DNA from: Pectobacterium brasiliense
Lineage (GTDB): Bacteria > Pseudomonadota > Gammaproteobacteria > Enterobacterales > Enterobacteriaceae
Assembly: GCF_013449685.1 (NCBI RefSeq)
Contig: NZ_JACDSF010000002.1
Location: 1 to 35,580, forward strand
Direction: 5' to 3'
DNA length: 35,580 nt
Program-made: the position numbers and the translations under genes
Shown here: positions 1 to 6,736 of the stretch, one piece after another
Position numbering within the stretch: the stretch's first letter is position 1
Layout: the number at the start of each line of letters is the position of its first letter
Notes under the pieces: generated by a model
What the model saw: only the letters and a program-made list of their open reading frames with translations
Databases searched by the model: none
What the model was told of the DNA's origin: nothing

Positions 1-2
1 GC

Positions 3-128
3 CACTGCGCTGCTGCACAGGCTCAAACGCCACCCATTACCCATCCTCAGGATTGCGGTGTGAGCTGGAATTGCAGTACGAAACAGCCTAACGCACAAAC
101 CTATTTCCCATCGATTGGCTCTTGTTAA
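3..128 (+). CDS. 3' end of a candidate lanthipeptide (RiPP) precursor gene, truncated by the window edge
   Basis: Of the three forward frames this is the only one open from the window edge to a TAA at 126-128; the other two stop at 61 and about 90. It encodes the last 41 residues of a protein. The segment has four Cys (codons 6-8, 54-56, 72-74, 123-125), eight Ser/Thr, and ends in Ile-Gly-Ser-Cys. A Cys- and Ser/Thr-rich tail directly upstream of kinase, HopA1 and LanC genes is what a lanthipeptide core looks like. A terminal Cys is also the usual site of aminovinyl-cysteine formation when a decarboxylase is present, but none is visible here. The leader and start codon lie outside the window. 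Identity as a precursor is inferred from context and composition; it could instead be the tail of an unrelated small exported protein. Confidence 0.6.
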   Translation, partial: HCAAAQAQTPPITHPQDCGVSWNCSTKQPNAQTYFPSIGSC

Positions 129-144
129 TTCTGGCTGCTACCTC

Positions 145-173
145 ATCACCGGCGATAACTCGCCGGTGATTTT
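145..173 (+). terminator. Stem-loop with short T run between peptide gene and enzyme genes
   Basis: A perfect 10-bp stem (145-154 with 161-170) with a 6-nt loop is followed by TTTT. It lies 17 bases after the peptide stop codon and 20 bases before the kinase start. Leaky terminators at this place are common in bacteriocin and lanthipeptide operons, where they keep precursor mRNA in excess over the enzymes. The T run is short, so partial read-through is likely. The role is inferred from position. Confidence 0.6.
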
Positions 174-193
174 ATCCCTGAAAGGAAATCATC

Positions 194-1315
194 ATGCGCT
201 TAACGCTGCACAATCTCGCTCATTTCCTCGTTGATAATGGTTTCTTACATCCTGAATATCTGGTCAGCGGTAGCTATAAAGTCATTCAGCGTCAAAGCAG
301 GAATAGTATTTTTCAGGTATTTTTAGATAATAATCCGAGCGGGTTGTTTGTTAAGCAACTTTTGTCTTCAGATCAGCAAAATGCCTATTTGATGCAAAAA
401 GATGCAACCGTGCATTGCCTTATCCAACAAACCGATATATTGCCGAAAATGCGCGCCTTCATTCCTAATTATTATGGCTATGAATTAGGTAACCATGTTT
501 TTGTCACCGAATTTTTTCCCGGAGCCATCAGTCTTCATGAGTTTATTACGCAAAGAAAAGCTATCAATCAGGAAGAACTGTCACAAATGGCCATCATTCT
601 AGCTACTTTGCATAACGATCTCAGTGAAAAAATAAAAAACCACTCTAGCTTGAATTTTTTTAATCGGCAACCTCCGTGGATTATGCTATTTGGTGACAGG
701 GATAATCCCCAAATAAAGAATTCACAACAGCATCTCGGCCCTATTGATGCATTGATTCGTCAGCAGCCAGATATTCCGCAGCTTCTGGAAGACCTACGCT
801 ATACTTGGTCAGGTAATACCCTGATTCACGGTGATATTAAATTGGTCAACTTTATTCGAGTTGATCAGGAAAAAACCAGCACCTTAAAATTGATCGATTG
901 GGAAATCGCCGATCTTGGCGATCCGATGTGGGATGTGGCTGGTCTTTTGCAAAGCTTTTTAACGCTGTGGGTTTTCTCACAAAATCCTAATCCGATGCTG
1001 CAACACCAGCCTCACCCCGGTATGGAATTTTTAACCTGGGAACAAACCTTGTCAGCCTGCCAATCCTTTTGGCTGAATTACTCCAAGGCGCGCGGCATCA
1101 TTAACCCGGACGCTGGGCTTAATAGCGCGGAAAACCGGCAAAAACTTACCCACTACACTGCCGCCAGAATGCTGCAAACTGCGTTTGAGTCCAATATTTC
1201 GAAAGCTGAATTACAGCCTTCAAGCAATCGCATTGTACAGATGGTGACACAAATGATTGCCTCTCCTCAGGCGTGGGCCACTCAGATTCTGGGAGCACAT
1301 TCTCATGAACTTTGA
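194..1315 (+). CDS. APH-fold phosphotransferase, candidate lanthipeptide Ser/Thr kinase (class V LanK-like)
   Basis: The 373-residue protein has an aminoglycoside/choline-kinase fold. Visible motifs are a probable ATP-binding Lys54 in LFVKQL, the catalytic-loop Brenner motif HGDIK with His212, Asp214 and Asn219, and the metal-binding IDWE with Asp235. The start is ATG at 194 after AAGGAAA. The next gene begins 11 bases before this one stops, so the two are translationally coupled. The APH fold covers antibiotic kinases, but an APH gene beside a HopA1-like gene and a Cys-rich peptide is the arrangement of class V lanthipeptides (LxmK/LxmY in lexapeptide) and thioamitides (TvaC/TvaD). There the kinase phosphorylates precursor Ser/Thr before elimination. 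The fold is clear from sequence; peptide kinase activity is inferred from neighbours. Codon use looks more AT-rich than in the suf and pyk genes, which would fit acquisition. Confidence 0.72.
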   Translation: MRLTLHNLAHFLVDNGFLHPEYLVSGSYKVIQRQSRNSIFQVFLDNNPSGLFVKQLLSSDQQNAYLMQKDATVHCLIQQTDILPKMRAFIPNYYGYELGNHVFVTEFFPGAISLHEFITQRKAINQEELSQMAIILATLHNDLSEKIKNHSSLNFFNRQPPWIMLFGDRDNPQIKNSQQHLGPIDALIRQQPDIPQLLEDLRYTWSGNTLIHGDIKLVNFIRVDQEKTSTLKLIDWEIADLGDPMWDVAGLLQSFLTLWVFSQNPNPMLQHQPHPGMEFLTWEQTLSACQSFWLNYSKARGIINPDAGLNSAENRQKLTHYTAARMLQTAFESNISKAELQPSSNRIVQMVTQMIASPQAWATQILGAHSHEL

Positions 1316-2381
1316 ACAGCAGTTAAAACAGCTCTCAGCACGTGTCCGCGTGACGAGTACAGACAGCTATCAGATCGACGGCAAACCCCATACGGTGTTC
1401 CACAATACGGTTTGGAACGACTACAGCGGCCCACTAAATCTATTTGGACATAACCAGACTCACGATCGGCAACAGCGGAAACAGCTACTGGAATCACAAC
1501 TGAGTCTGGCACTCTATACCACGCTCTACTGCGGTATTGCGGATGATAAAAAATCGCTACATTTGCCTAAGCATAATGCGCGTGAAATATTCATGCAGAC
1601 ATTAAGCTCAGCCAATCACTCTCTGGAAACACCCGATCAAAACTGGAAAATTTATCATGCCGATACCCAAGGTATATGGGCAGAAAAGAGCGGGAAATTA
1701 CGGCAGGCCTATCCGAACAGTTTTATTCCTGCCATTCCCAATACGCCACTCGTCGTTAATCAATATATTCATTTTCTTCGGCAAAAAGAGAATCGTCATA
1801 TACAGCAGGTTTTTTATTATGTGCATAGTAATCACTATATGGAACATGATGCGCCACAGGTGCGAATCTACTGGAATATCCTGCCGGAAGGAGCTGCTGC
1901 ACTGGTTAGCATGATTACCGACGTATTAAATTCACATCATATTGCGTTTAATTTTAAATGCCTGAATCATCCCGATTTATATCATCGGGCAGACAGTGCC
2001 GTGCTGTATCTCGAAAAACGCTATTTTGATTACACGTTACGCGTATTAAAACCTCATATCCCGTCTTTAGAAAAATATCTTCTCAACGCCCACCCCCTAT
2101 TTACCCAACCCATAACAACGGGCGTTTCTTTCGCAGAAGATCCGGGGAATGGCCAAAGTTTCGGTATGCACCGCTGCCAGATTATCGCGAAAGGGTTACT
2201 GGATGCTTATGAAAAACAACAAGCACGCCCTTCCTCTTTAACCGCAGAGCAGATGAATTGGGCTTGTCTTGTTGACCTATTTACTAGCAAAGGCATCGCT
2301 ATCCACCGCCTGCATCTCAACCCCAATACGCTGAGTTTGCCCGTTGATTTTAGTGAACAAGAGAGGGAATCTGCATCATGA
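1305..2381 (+). CDS. HopA1-like protein, candidate phospho-Ser/Thr lyase (class V LanY-like)
   Basis: This 358-residue protein resembles the HopA1 family, named after a Pseudomonas type III effector. Homologues in class V lanthipeptide and thioamitide clusters act with an APH-type kinase and eliminate phosphate to leave dehydroalanine or dehydrobutyrine. The recognisable part is the C-terminal two thirds: an Arg-Ile-Tyr-Trp-Asn strand, the segment from FKCLNHPDLYHRADSAVLYL on, and a late GVSFAEDPGNGQSFGMHR motif. The ATG at 1305 is chosen because GGGAGCA precedes it by 7 bases; an in-frame upstream Met at 1257 lies deep inside the kinase gene. The end overlaps the next start as ATGA. No secretion signal is seen. 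An effector role is less likely, since no type III genes or chaperone are nearby. Family assignment is by eye; lyase function is inferred. Confidence 0.65.
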   Translation: MNFEQQLKQLSARVRVTSTDSYQIDGKPHTVFHNTVWNDYSGPLNLFGHNQTHDRQQRKQLLESQLSLALYTTLYCGIADDKKSLHLPKHNAREIFMQTLSSANHSLETPDQNWKIYHADTQGIWAEKSGKLRQAYPNSFIPAIPNTPLVVNQYIHFLRQKENRHIQQVFYYVHSNHYMEHDAPQVRIYWNILPEGAAALVSMITDVLNSHHIAFNFKCLNHPDLYHRADSAVLYLEKRYFDYTLRVLKPHIPSLEKYLLNAHPLFTQPITTGVSFAEDPGNGQSFGMHRCQIIAKGLLDAYEKQQARPSSLTAEQMNWACLVDLFTSKGIAIHRLHLNPNTLSLPVDFSEQERESAS

Positions 2382-3619
2382 AAAATGAGCAATACCTGAA
2401 TGCAGCGGAGAGTATCGGCAAGCATCTCCAACGGGAATGTTTCTGTTTTAACAACCGAAGTAATTGGCAGGGTTCTGTTGTTGATGTCATTAATGGTCAA
2501 TTTCAGGTCGTCACACGTACTTTTGACGCGTCGTTGTACAATGGCCTGTCTGGTATTGCGCTATTTCTGGCAGAATTGTACCGACAAAAACCAGACCCTA
2601 TTCTGTTCGACACCCTAACGTCAACCATTAACAGTATCCAGCATATGCTAGGGCAACCTCACCAACTGAGTGCTTTTAGCCTCCATGCTGGGCAACTAGG
2701 CATTGCCTGGGCAATGTGGCGCGTCGGCACCATCCTCAATCAGCCGGACTGGAAAACTCAGGGGCTTAACTTACTGCAACACATTCATACCCTTCCGATT
2801 GCCGATCATGAACTGGATGTGATCGGTGGGGCCGCTGGCGCTATCCCTGCTTTACTGAAAATCTATCAGGCGGAAGATGACGATCGCTGGCTGGCATGCG
2901 CCGTTAGGTTAGGTGATTTTTTATTAAGCAAAGCACAAAAAACCCCCACGACACACTTTTGGATTACCCCTGGTAATGAGCGCGGCTTAACGGGCTATTC
3001 TCATGGTGCGGCCGGTTTTGGGCTGGCTTTGATTGAGCTGGGCGTGGTGACGCATCGAGACGTTTACCTTCATGCTGGCCTTCAAGCGTTTAACTACGAA
3101 CGTGAAAACTTCAGCCCTCAGCATCAGAACTGGCCCGATTTACGTTCGATGTATCGTACACCGCAGTTCAATACTATGTGGTGTCATGGTGCCCCCGGTG
3201 TCGCACTATCCCGCTTACGTGCCTGGCAGTTATTAAACGAACCGACATTATTACAAGAAGCGTTAGCAGGGTTGACGACAACCTCTCAGCAACTTCTGCA
3301 ACAGCTCAGCACACAGCCAGAGCAAATCAATTTTAGCCTCTGCCACGGCGGCGCTGGCAACAGTGAAATTCTTCTTATGGGAGCCGAGTGCTTACAGCGA
3401 GCAGATTTTGCCGAGTTAGCCCATCGAATCGCCTCATTCGGCATTCAAAAGTACCAACTAACGCAAACCCCCTGGCCAAGCGGCGTTTTTGATCCCAGCG
3501 GTGTAGGTGAATCCGGTAAAGAAACGCCGGGATTAATGTTAGGTCTGGCGGGGACAGGGCTGTATTACCTGCGTTTATTCGATCCCGAAAGAGTGGAAAC
3601 CGTGCTGCATATCCGTTAA
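2378..3619 (+). CDS. Stand-alone LanC-like lanthionine cyclase
   Basis: The 413-residue protein has the repeated Gly-rich helical hairpins of LanC cyclases (YNGLSGIALFL, VIGGAAGAIPALL, YSHGAAGFGLALIELG, LGLAGTGLYYLRL). The three zinc ligands of the family are present: Cys269 in MWCHGAPG, and Cys322 and His323 in LCHGGAG. LanC enzymes activate Cys thiols on zinc for Michael addition onto dehydrated Ser/Thr, giving (methyl)lanthionine rings. Length matches free LanC proteins and not the roughly 1000-residue fused LanM type. The start ATG overlaps the upstream stop (ATGA), so the kinase, HopA1 and LanC genes form one translational unit. LanC with a split kinase/lyase pair instead of LanB, LanM or LanKC is unusual. 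Eukaryotic-type LanC-like proteins that only add glutathione are an alternative, but context favours a peptide cyclase. Confidence 0.82.
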   Translation: MKNEQYLNAAESIGKHLQRECFCFNNRSNWQGSVVDVINGQFQVVTRTFDASLYNGLSGIALFLAELYRQKPDPILFDTLTSTINSIQHMLGQPHQLSAFSLHAGQLGIAWAMWRVGTILNQPDWKTQGLNLLQHIHTLPIADHELDVIGGAAGAIPALLKIYQAEDDDRWLACAVRLGDFLLSKAQKTPTTHFWITPGNERGLTGYSHGAAGFGLALIELGVVTHRDVYLHAGLQAFNYERENFSPQHQNWPDLRSMYRTPQFNTMWCHGAPGVALSRLRAWQLLNEPTLLQEALAGLTTTSQQLLQQLSTQPEQINFSLCHGGAGNSEILLMGAECLQRADFAELAHRIASFGIQKYQLTQTPWPSGVFDPSGVGESGKETPGLMLGLAGTGLYYLRLFDPERVETVLHIR

Positions 3620-3643
3620 TGCGTGATAAAGAGGAATAATCCC

Positions 3644-5275
3644 ATGAATACTTATACCGATGATTTCTTTCAGACACTCCCTCCGACCGCGGTGTATCAA
3701 ACAACGGCGGATAACAGTGCTGAGTTGACGTTAACCTTTCATCTGTTGCCGGACACGAATGAAAACGCATTACAGTCAACGAGCAATCTCAGCAACACTC
3801 ATCCCAAAAAACGCCAGTACCTTTCGGCAGCCGCTCTCAAACAGCGTTTTGCGGTGAACGATAACACGATCCAGAAAATGACAGAGTTTGCCCAGCAGGC
3901 CGAGTTAAAGGACGTGAGCAGTAACGCGGAAACGCATGAAGTAACAGCGACGGGCACCATAGCCCAGTTATCTCAGCTACTTGGGGTCTCTTTCCACATT
4001 TATCAGGATGACAACAACAATCCATTTTTAGCCTATCACGGACGCATCCAACTGCCTGACGAATTGCGCGCCCATATTACCGGTATTGACGGATTAAATG
4101 TAGGTTTGCAGGCGGGATATGTTCCATCCAAACGCTTAAAAATGATGCAGATTGCAGCAGAGGATTCACCGGTTCAACATTTCATTCAACAACCAAAAAA
4201 GCAGACTGATTTTGCCGGTGAACAAGAACAGCAGCAGATAGAGGGATATTCACCGCAAGATCTTACCGCACTATACCATTTTCCCAATAATCAGGGCGAA
4301 GGGCAGACGGTGGGAATTATTGCATTAGGGGGAACATTTAACCCCAGCGATCTCGCCACGTTCTGTACTCTGTTCCAGCTTGAAAAACCCGACGTGCAGA
4401 TCGTAGGCACAGAGCCCTGGCAGCCGCCTCAATCAAAATTTATCAACGACATAGAAATTAACATGGACGTACAACTGGTCGCTGGGATAGTCCCTAAAGC
4501 CAAAATCGTCGTGTACTACGCCAGGTCTTTTCCCGATGGATTCCGCGCCGTACTGAATGACACAGAAAATGAGGTGAGTGTCATCAGCACGAGTTGGGCT
4601 AACGGTGAAAGCAGTGTCTCGCAGGCTGAGAAAACGCAGTCCGCCATGCTGCTTCAGCAATTGGGTCTGCGTGGCATCACGGTTCTCGCCGCATCGGGAG
4701 ATTATGGAATTTATCAGGTCGGTTCCAATAATAAAGTCCCTGGCGTCAATCTTCCTGCGGCCTATGATTCCGTCATTGCCTGTGGCGGAACCGATCTCTT
4801 TAGTAATGGAAGAGAGCAGGTTTGGCATGAAAATGCCAATGCATCCGGCGGAGGATTTAGCATTATCTCCCCCCCACCTGCATACCAATACTACGCTCTG
4901 TCAAACTATTTCCGCCAGTATCCTAGCTATGCAAAAAATGCCTGCGCTACCCCCGATCTGTCCGTGAATGCCAGTGGCGTGAATTACACGACCATGATTT
5001 TCAAGGGGAAACCGTTTAAAGCGGCAGGGACCAGCGCCGCCGCCCCGCTCATCGCCGGCCTGATAGCGCGCCTCAATACCGCACTGTCATACCGAGTTGG
5101 CAATATCAACAGCTTTTTGTATCAACTCATCGGGTCAAATGCATTTAGCAGTAACATCCCTGGCAATAACGGGTTGCCCGCCGCCGTAGGATGGGATCCC
5201 TGTACTGGTTTGGGATCGCCAAATGGCATCAACCTATTGGGTTTGATAAAACAGACGGAAGGTTACTGGGAATAA
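3644..5275 (+). CDS. Sedolisin-type (S53) serine-carboxyl peptidase with pro-domain
   Basis: The 543-residue protein carries an N-terminal kumamolisin-type activation domain (roughly residues 30-175, including KKRQYLSAAALKQRF). An S53 catalytic domain follows (about 205-540). Catalytic residues are all present: Glu271 and Asp275 in EINMD, oxyanion Asp353 in ASGD, and Ser464 in GTSAAAP. The calcium-site motif GWDPCTGLGSPNG is near the end. The ATG at 3644 follows AAGAGGAAT; the in-frame GTG at 3623 lacks a site. There is no N-terminal signal peptide or membrane helix, unlike many secreted sedolisins. It starts 24 bases after lanC and so probably belongs to the same transcript. It may remove the precursor leader, or leave by another route as an acid protease. 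The enzyme class is firm; the substrate is inferred. Confidence 0.85.
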   Translation: MNTYTDDFFQTLPPTAVYQTTADNSAELTLTFHLLPDTNENALQSTSNLSNTHPKKRQYLSAAALKQRFAVNDNTIQKMTEFAQQAELKDVSSNAETHEVTATGTIAQLSQLLGVSFHIYQDDNNNPFLAYHGRIQLPDELRAHITGIDGLNVGLQAGYVPSKRLKMMQIAAEDSPVQHFIQQPKKQTDFAGEQEQQQIEGYSPQDLTALYHFPNNQGEGQTVGIIALGGTFNPSDLATFCTLFQLEKPDVQIVGTEPWQPPQSKFINDIEINMDVQLVAGIVPKAKIVVYYARSFPDGFRAVLNDTENEVSVISTSWANGESSVSQAEKTQSAMLLQQLGLRGITVLAASGDYGIYQVGSNNKVPGVNLPAAYDSVIACGGTDLFSNGREQVWHENANASGGGFSIISPPPAYQYYALSNYFRQYPSYAKNACATPDLSVNASGVNYTTMIFKGKPFKAAGTSAAAPLIAGLIARLNTALSYRVGNINSFLYQLIGSNAFSSNIPGNNGLPAAVGWDPCTGLGSPNGINLLGLIKQTEGYWE

Positions 5276-5316
5276 CCCTCCTACGTACCACATTAGCCAA
5301 CACCATGGTGACACCT

Positions 5317-5349
5317 CGGTACGCTTGCCAGTACATGGCAAGCGTACCG
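5317..5349. repeat. Long perfect inverted repeat between convergent genes
   Basis: A 14-bp perfect stem (5317-5330 with 5336-5349) encloses a 5-nt loop. It lies 42 bases after the S53 peptidase stop and 32 bases after the converging cytochrome b561 gene ends. No strong T run follows on either strand. It could act as a weak bidirectional terminator or mRNA 3' end stabiliser. A shorter palindrome, caccatggtg, sits at 5301-5310. Confidence 0.55.
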
Positions 5350-5380
5350 CCCCGATCAGATGCTGGATAAGCGTCTAACG

Positions 5381-5929
5381 CTACTCAGACATTCTTCCCT
5401 TGCGAAGAGGCAACATTCTGTCCAGCGTATTATCACGCACGATATAATGGTGAAATAACGCAGCCGCAGCATGAAGACCAATGATAAAATAGCCGGTATT
5501 GGCTATCAATTCATGCAACTCTTTCAGATTGTGCTGAATATCTTTATTCAGTACGCCAGCAACGGGCATTGTTATTCCCAAAAAAGACCACTCTACCTGA
5601 CCGAAATAAAGCGAAAATAGACCGAGAAGCGGCAAAGCAAGAAAAATAACGTACAAAATACCATGTACTGTTTTCGCCGCTACAACTTGCCAACGTGGCG
5701 GTGGTGGAACAATCTCGGGGGTGCGATGGATATATTTCAACACCATCCTGACCATCATAAGTAATAACACCCCCAAACCCGCCGTATAGTGAACCAGAGC
5801 CATCATGGCGCGTGCAGAGCTTCCCTTTGGTGTCAATCCTTTAAATTCCATTGCAGCATAGGTAATAACAACCATGATAAACACAAGCCAGTGAAAAACA
5901 ATTTGGCTGGACGCATAAGTTTTTTTCAT
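5381..5929 (-). CDS. cybB: Cytochrome b561 (CybB family)
   Basis: The 182-residue protein has four membrane segments and closely resembles E. coli CybB in the conserved parts: the first-helix IVFHWLVF, ITYAAMEFKG, LVHYTAGLGVL, LHELIANTGYFIIGLHAAAALFHHY and a DNTL..RMLP tail. The conserved His residues in helices 1, 2 and 4 are the expected haem b ligands. The family carries electrons from ubiquinol and, in YodB/CybB members, acts as a superoxide:quinone oxidoreductase in the inner membrane. The ATG at 5929 (MKKTYA) is preferred over an in-frame TTG six bases upstream. It is transcribed towards the S53 peptidase gene and away from the 6080-10237 operon, so it is probably a single-gene unit. 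Confidence 0.9.
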   Translation of the reverse strand: MKKTYASSQIVFHWLVFIMVVITYAAMEFKGLTPKGSSARAMMALVHYTAGLGVLLLMMVRMVLKYIHRTPEIVPPPPRWQVVAAKTVHGILYVIFLALPLLGLFSLYFGQVEWSFLGITMPVAGVLNKDIQHNLKELHELIANTGYFIIGLHAAAALFHHYIVRDNTLDRMLPLRKGRMSE

Positions 5930-6079
5930 TTTCAAATACCAGAGAATAAATTGTCTAACGGTTATAGAATGAAAAGCTTAAGCATACATTAATATAAAAT
6001 TTTTAGCCCCTCTCTCCGCTCTTAAGGTTGACATAATAATCCTCTGCCAGAATGCGCTTATTCCATCAGAGGTTATATC

Positions 6080-6736
6080 ATGCGAATAATGTCACCCTAC
6101 ACATTAAAATGGTTACATGGCGGATACGAACAGAATGATATCTCAACGTCAATACGTGAAAGCTATCATCAGATTTACAACGCCTCACTTTCCCGCTGTA
6201 TGCCCTGGCTTCTGGGCATGTACGATGCCCGTGGAGAACTGAAAGCTGCCTGTGGTGTCCAGACGGCTTCGCAAGGTGTATTTTACTTGGAGCACTATCT
6301 CGATGCTCCCGTTGAAACACTATTGTCCTCGCGGCTTAATCTGCCCGTTTCACGGGAGGGGATTGTCGAAGTTGGAAACTTTACCGCCAGTGACGGTGCC
6401 TCTGCACGCGTCATGTATGCCGCCCTCTGCTTATTGCTTAATCAATACCATTACTCATGGATCGTGTTTACCGGCACCAAGAAAATCCGCAACATCTTTC
6501 ATCGACTGAATCTGCAGCCAACCTTACTGACCCCTGCCAGCGCGGAAAGACTGGGTGAGGCCGCACAGGAATGGGGGGAATATTATCGGCATGATCCGCA
6601 AGTCATGGCAGGTGAACTCGTCGGCGGGAGAACGACGTTAAGCCAGACAAGTATCCTGCTTAGCCTCTTCACCGCATTGCCTAACGCCCCCTGGATTGCG
6701 ACAACGGGAGAACCTTATGTTTCTGGACAGGCTTGA
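6080..6736 (+). CDS. Thermostable-hemolysin family protein (predicted GNAT/autoinducer-synthase-like fold)
   Basis: The 218-residue protein matches the family called thermostable hemolysin after delta-VPH of Vibrio parahaemolyticus. Recognisable parts are WLLGMYDARGELKAACGVQ, FYLEHYLDAPVE, IVEVGNFTASD and the segment WIVFTGTKKIRNIFHRLNL. These patterns resemble the acyltransferase fold shared by GNAT enzymes and acyl-homoserine-lactone synthases, so an acyl transfer role is plausible. There is no signal peptide, which argues against a secreted toxin. The start is ATG at 6080 with AGAGG eight bases upstream; ATG 6089 is an alternative. It is the first gene of a five-gene operon and overlaps the next gene by 20 bases. 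Family membership is fairly secure; the reaction is unknown. Confidence 0.72.
   Translation: MRIMSPYTLKWLHGGYEQNDISTSIRESYHQIYNASLSRCMPWLLGMYDARGELKAACGVQTASQGVFYLEHYLDAPVETLLSSRLNLPVSREGIVEVGNFTASDGASARVMYAALCLLLNQYHYSWIVFTGTKKIRNIFHRLNLQPTLLTPASAERLGEAAQEWGEYYRHDPQVMAGELVGGRTTLSQTSILLSLFTALPNAPWIATTGEPYVSGQA

Noticed and set aside
194-1315. Antibiotic-resistance aminoglycoside phosphotransferase
   Set aside because: The fold fits, but the gene is translationally coupled to HopA1-like and LanC genes and has no resistance-gene context, so a peptide kinase is more likely.
1305-2381. Type III secretion effector of the HopA1 family
   Set aside because: No chaperone or type III genes are nearby, and the arrangement with kinase and cyclase matches biosynthetic HopA1 homologues.
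6080-6736. Secreted pore-forming hemolysin
   Set aside because: There is no signal peptide or toxin-like membrane region, and it is the first gene of an enzyme operon; the family name is probably historical.
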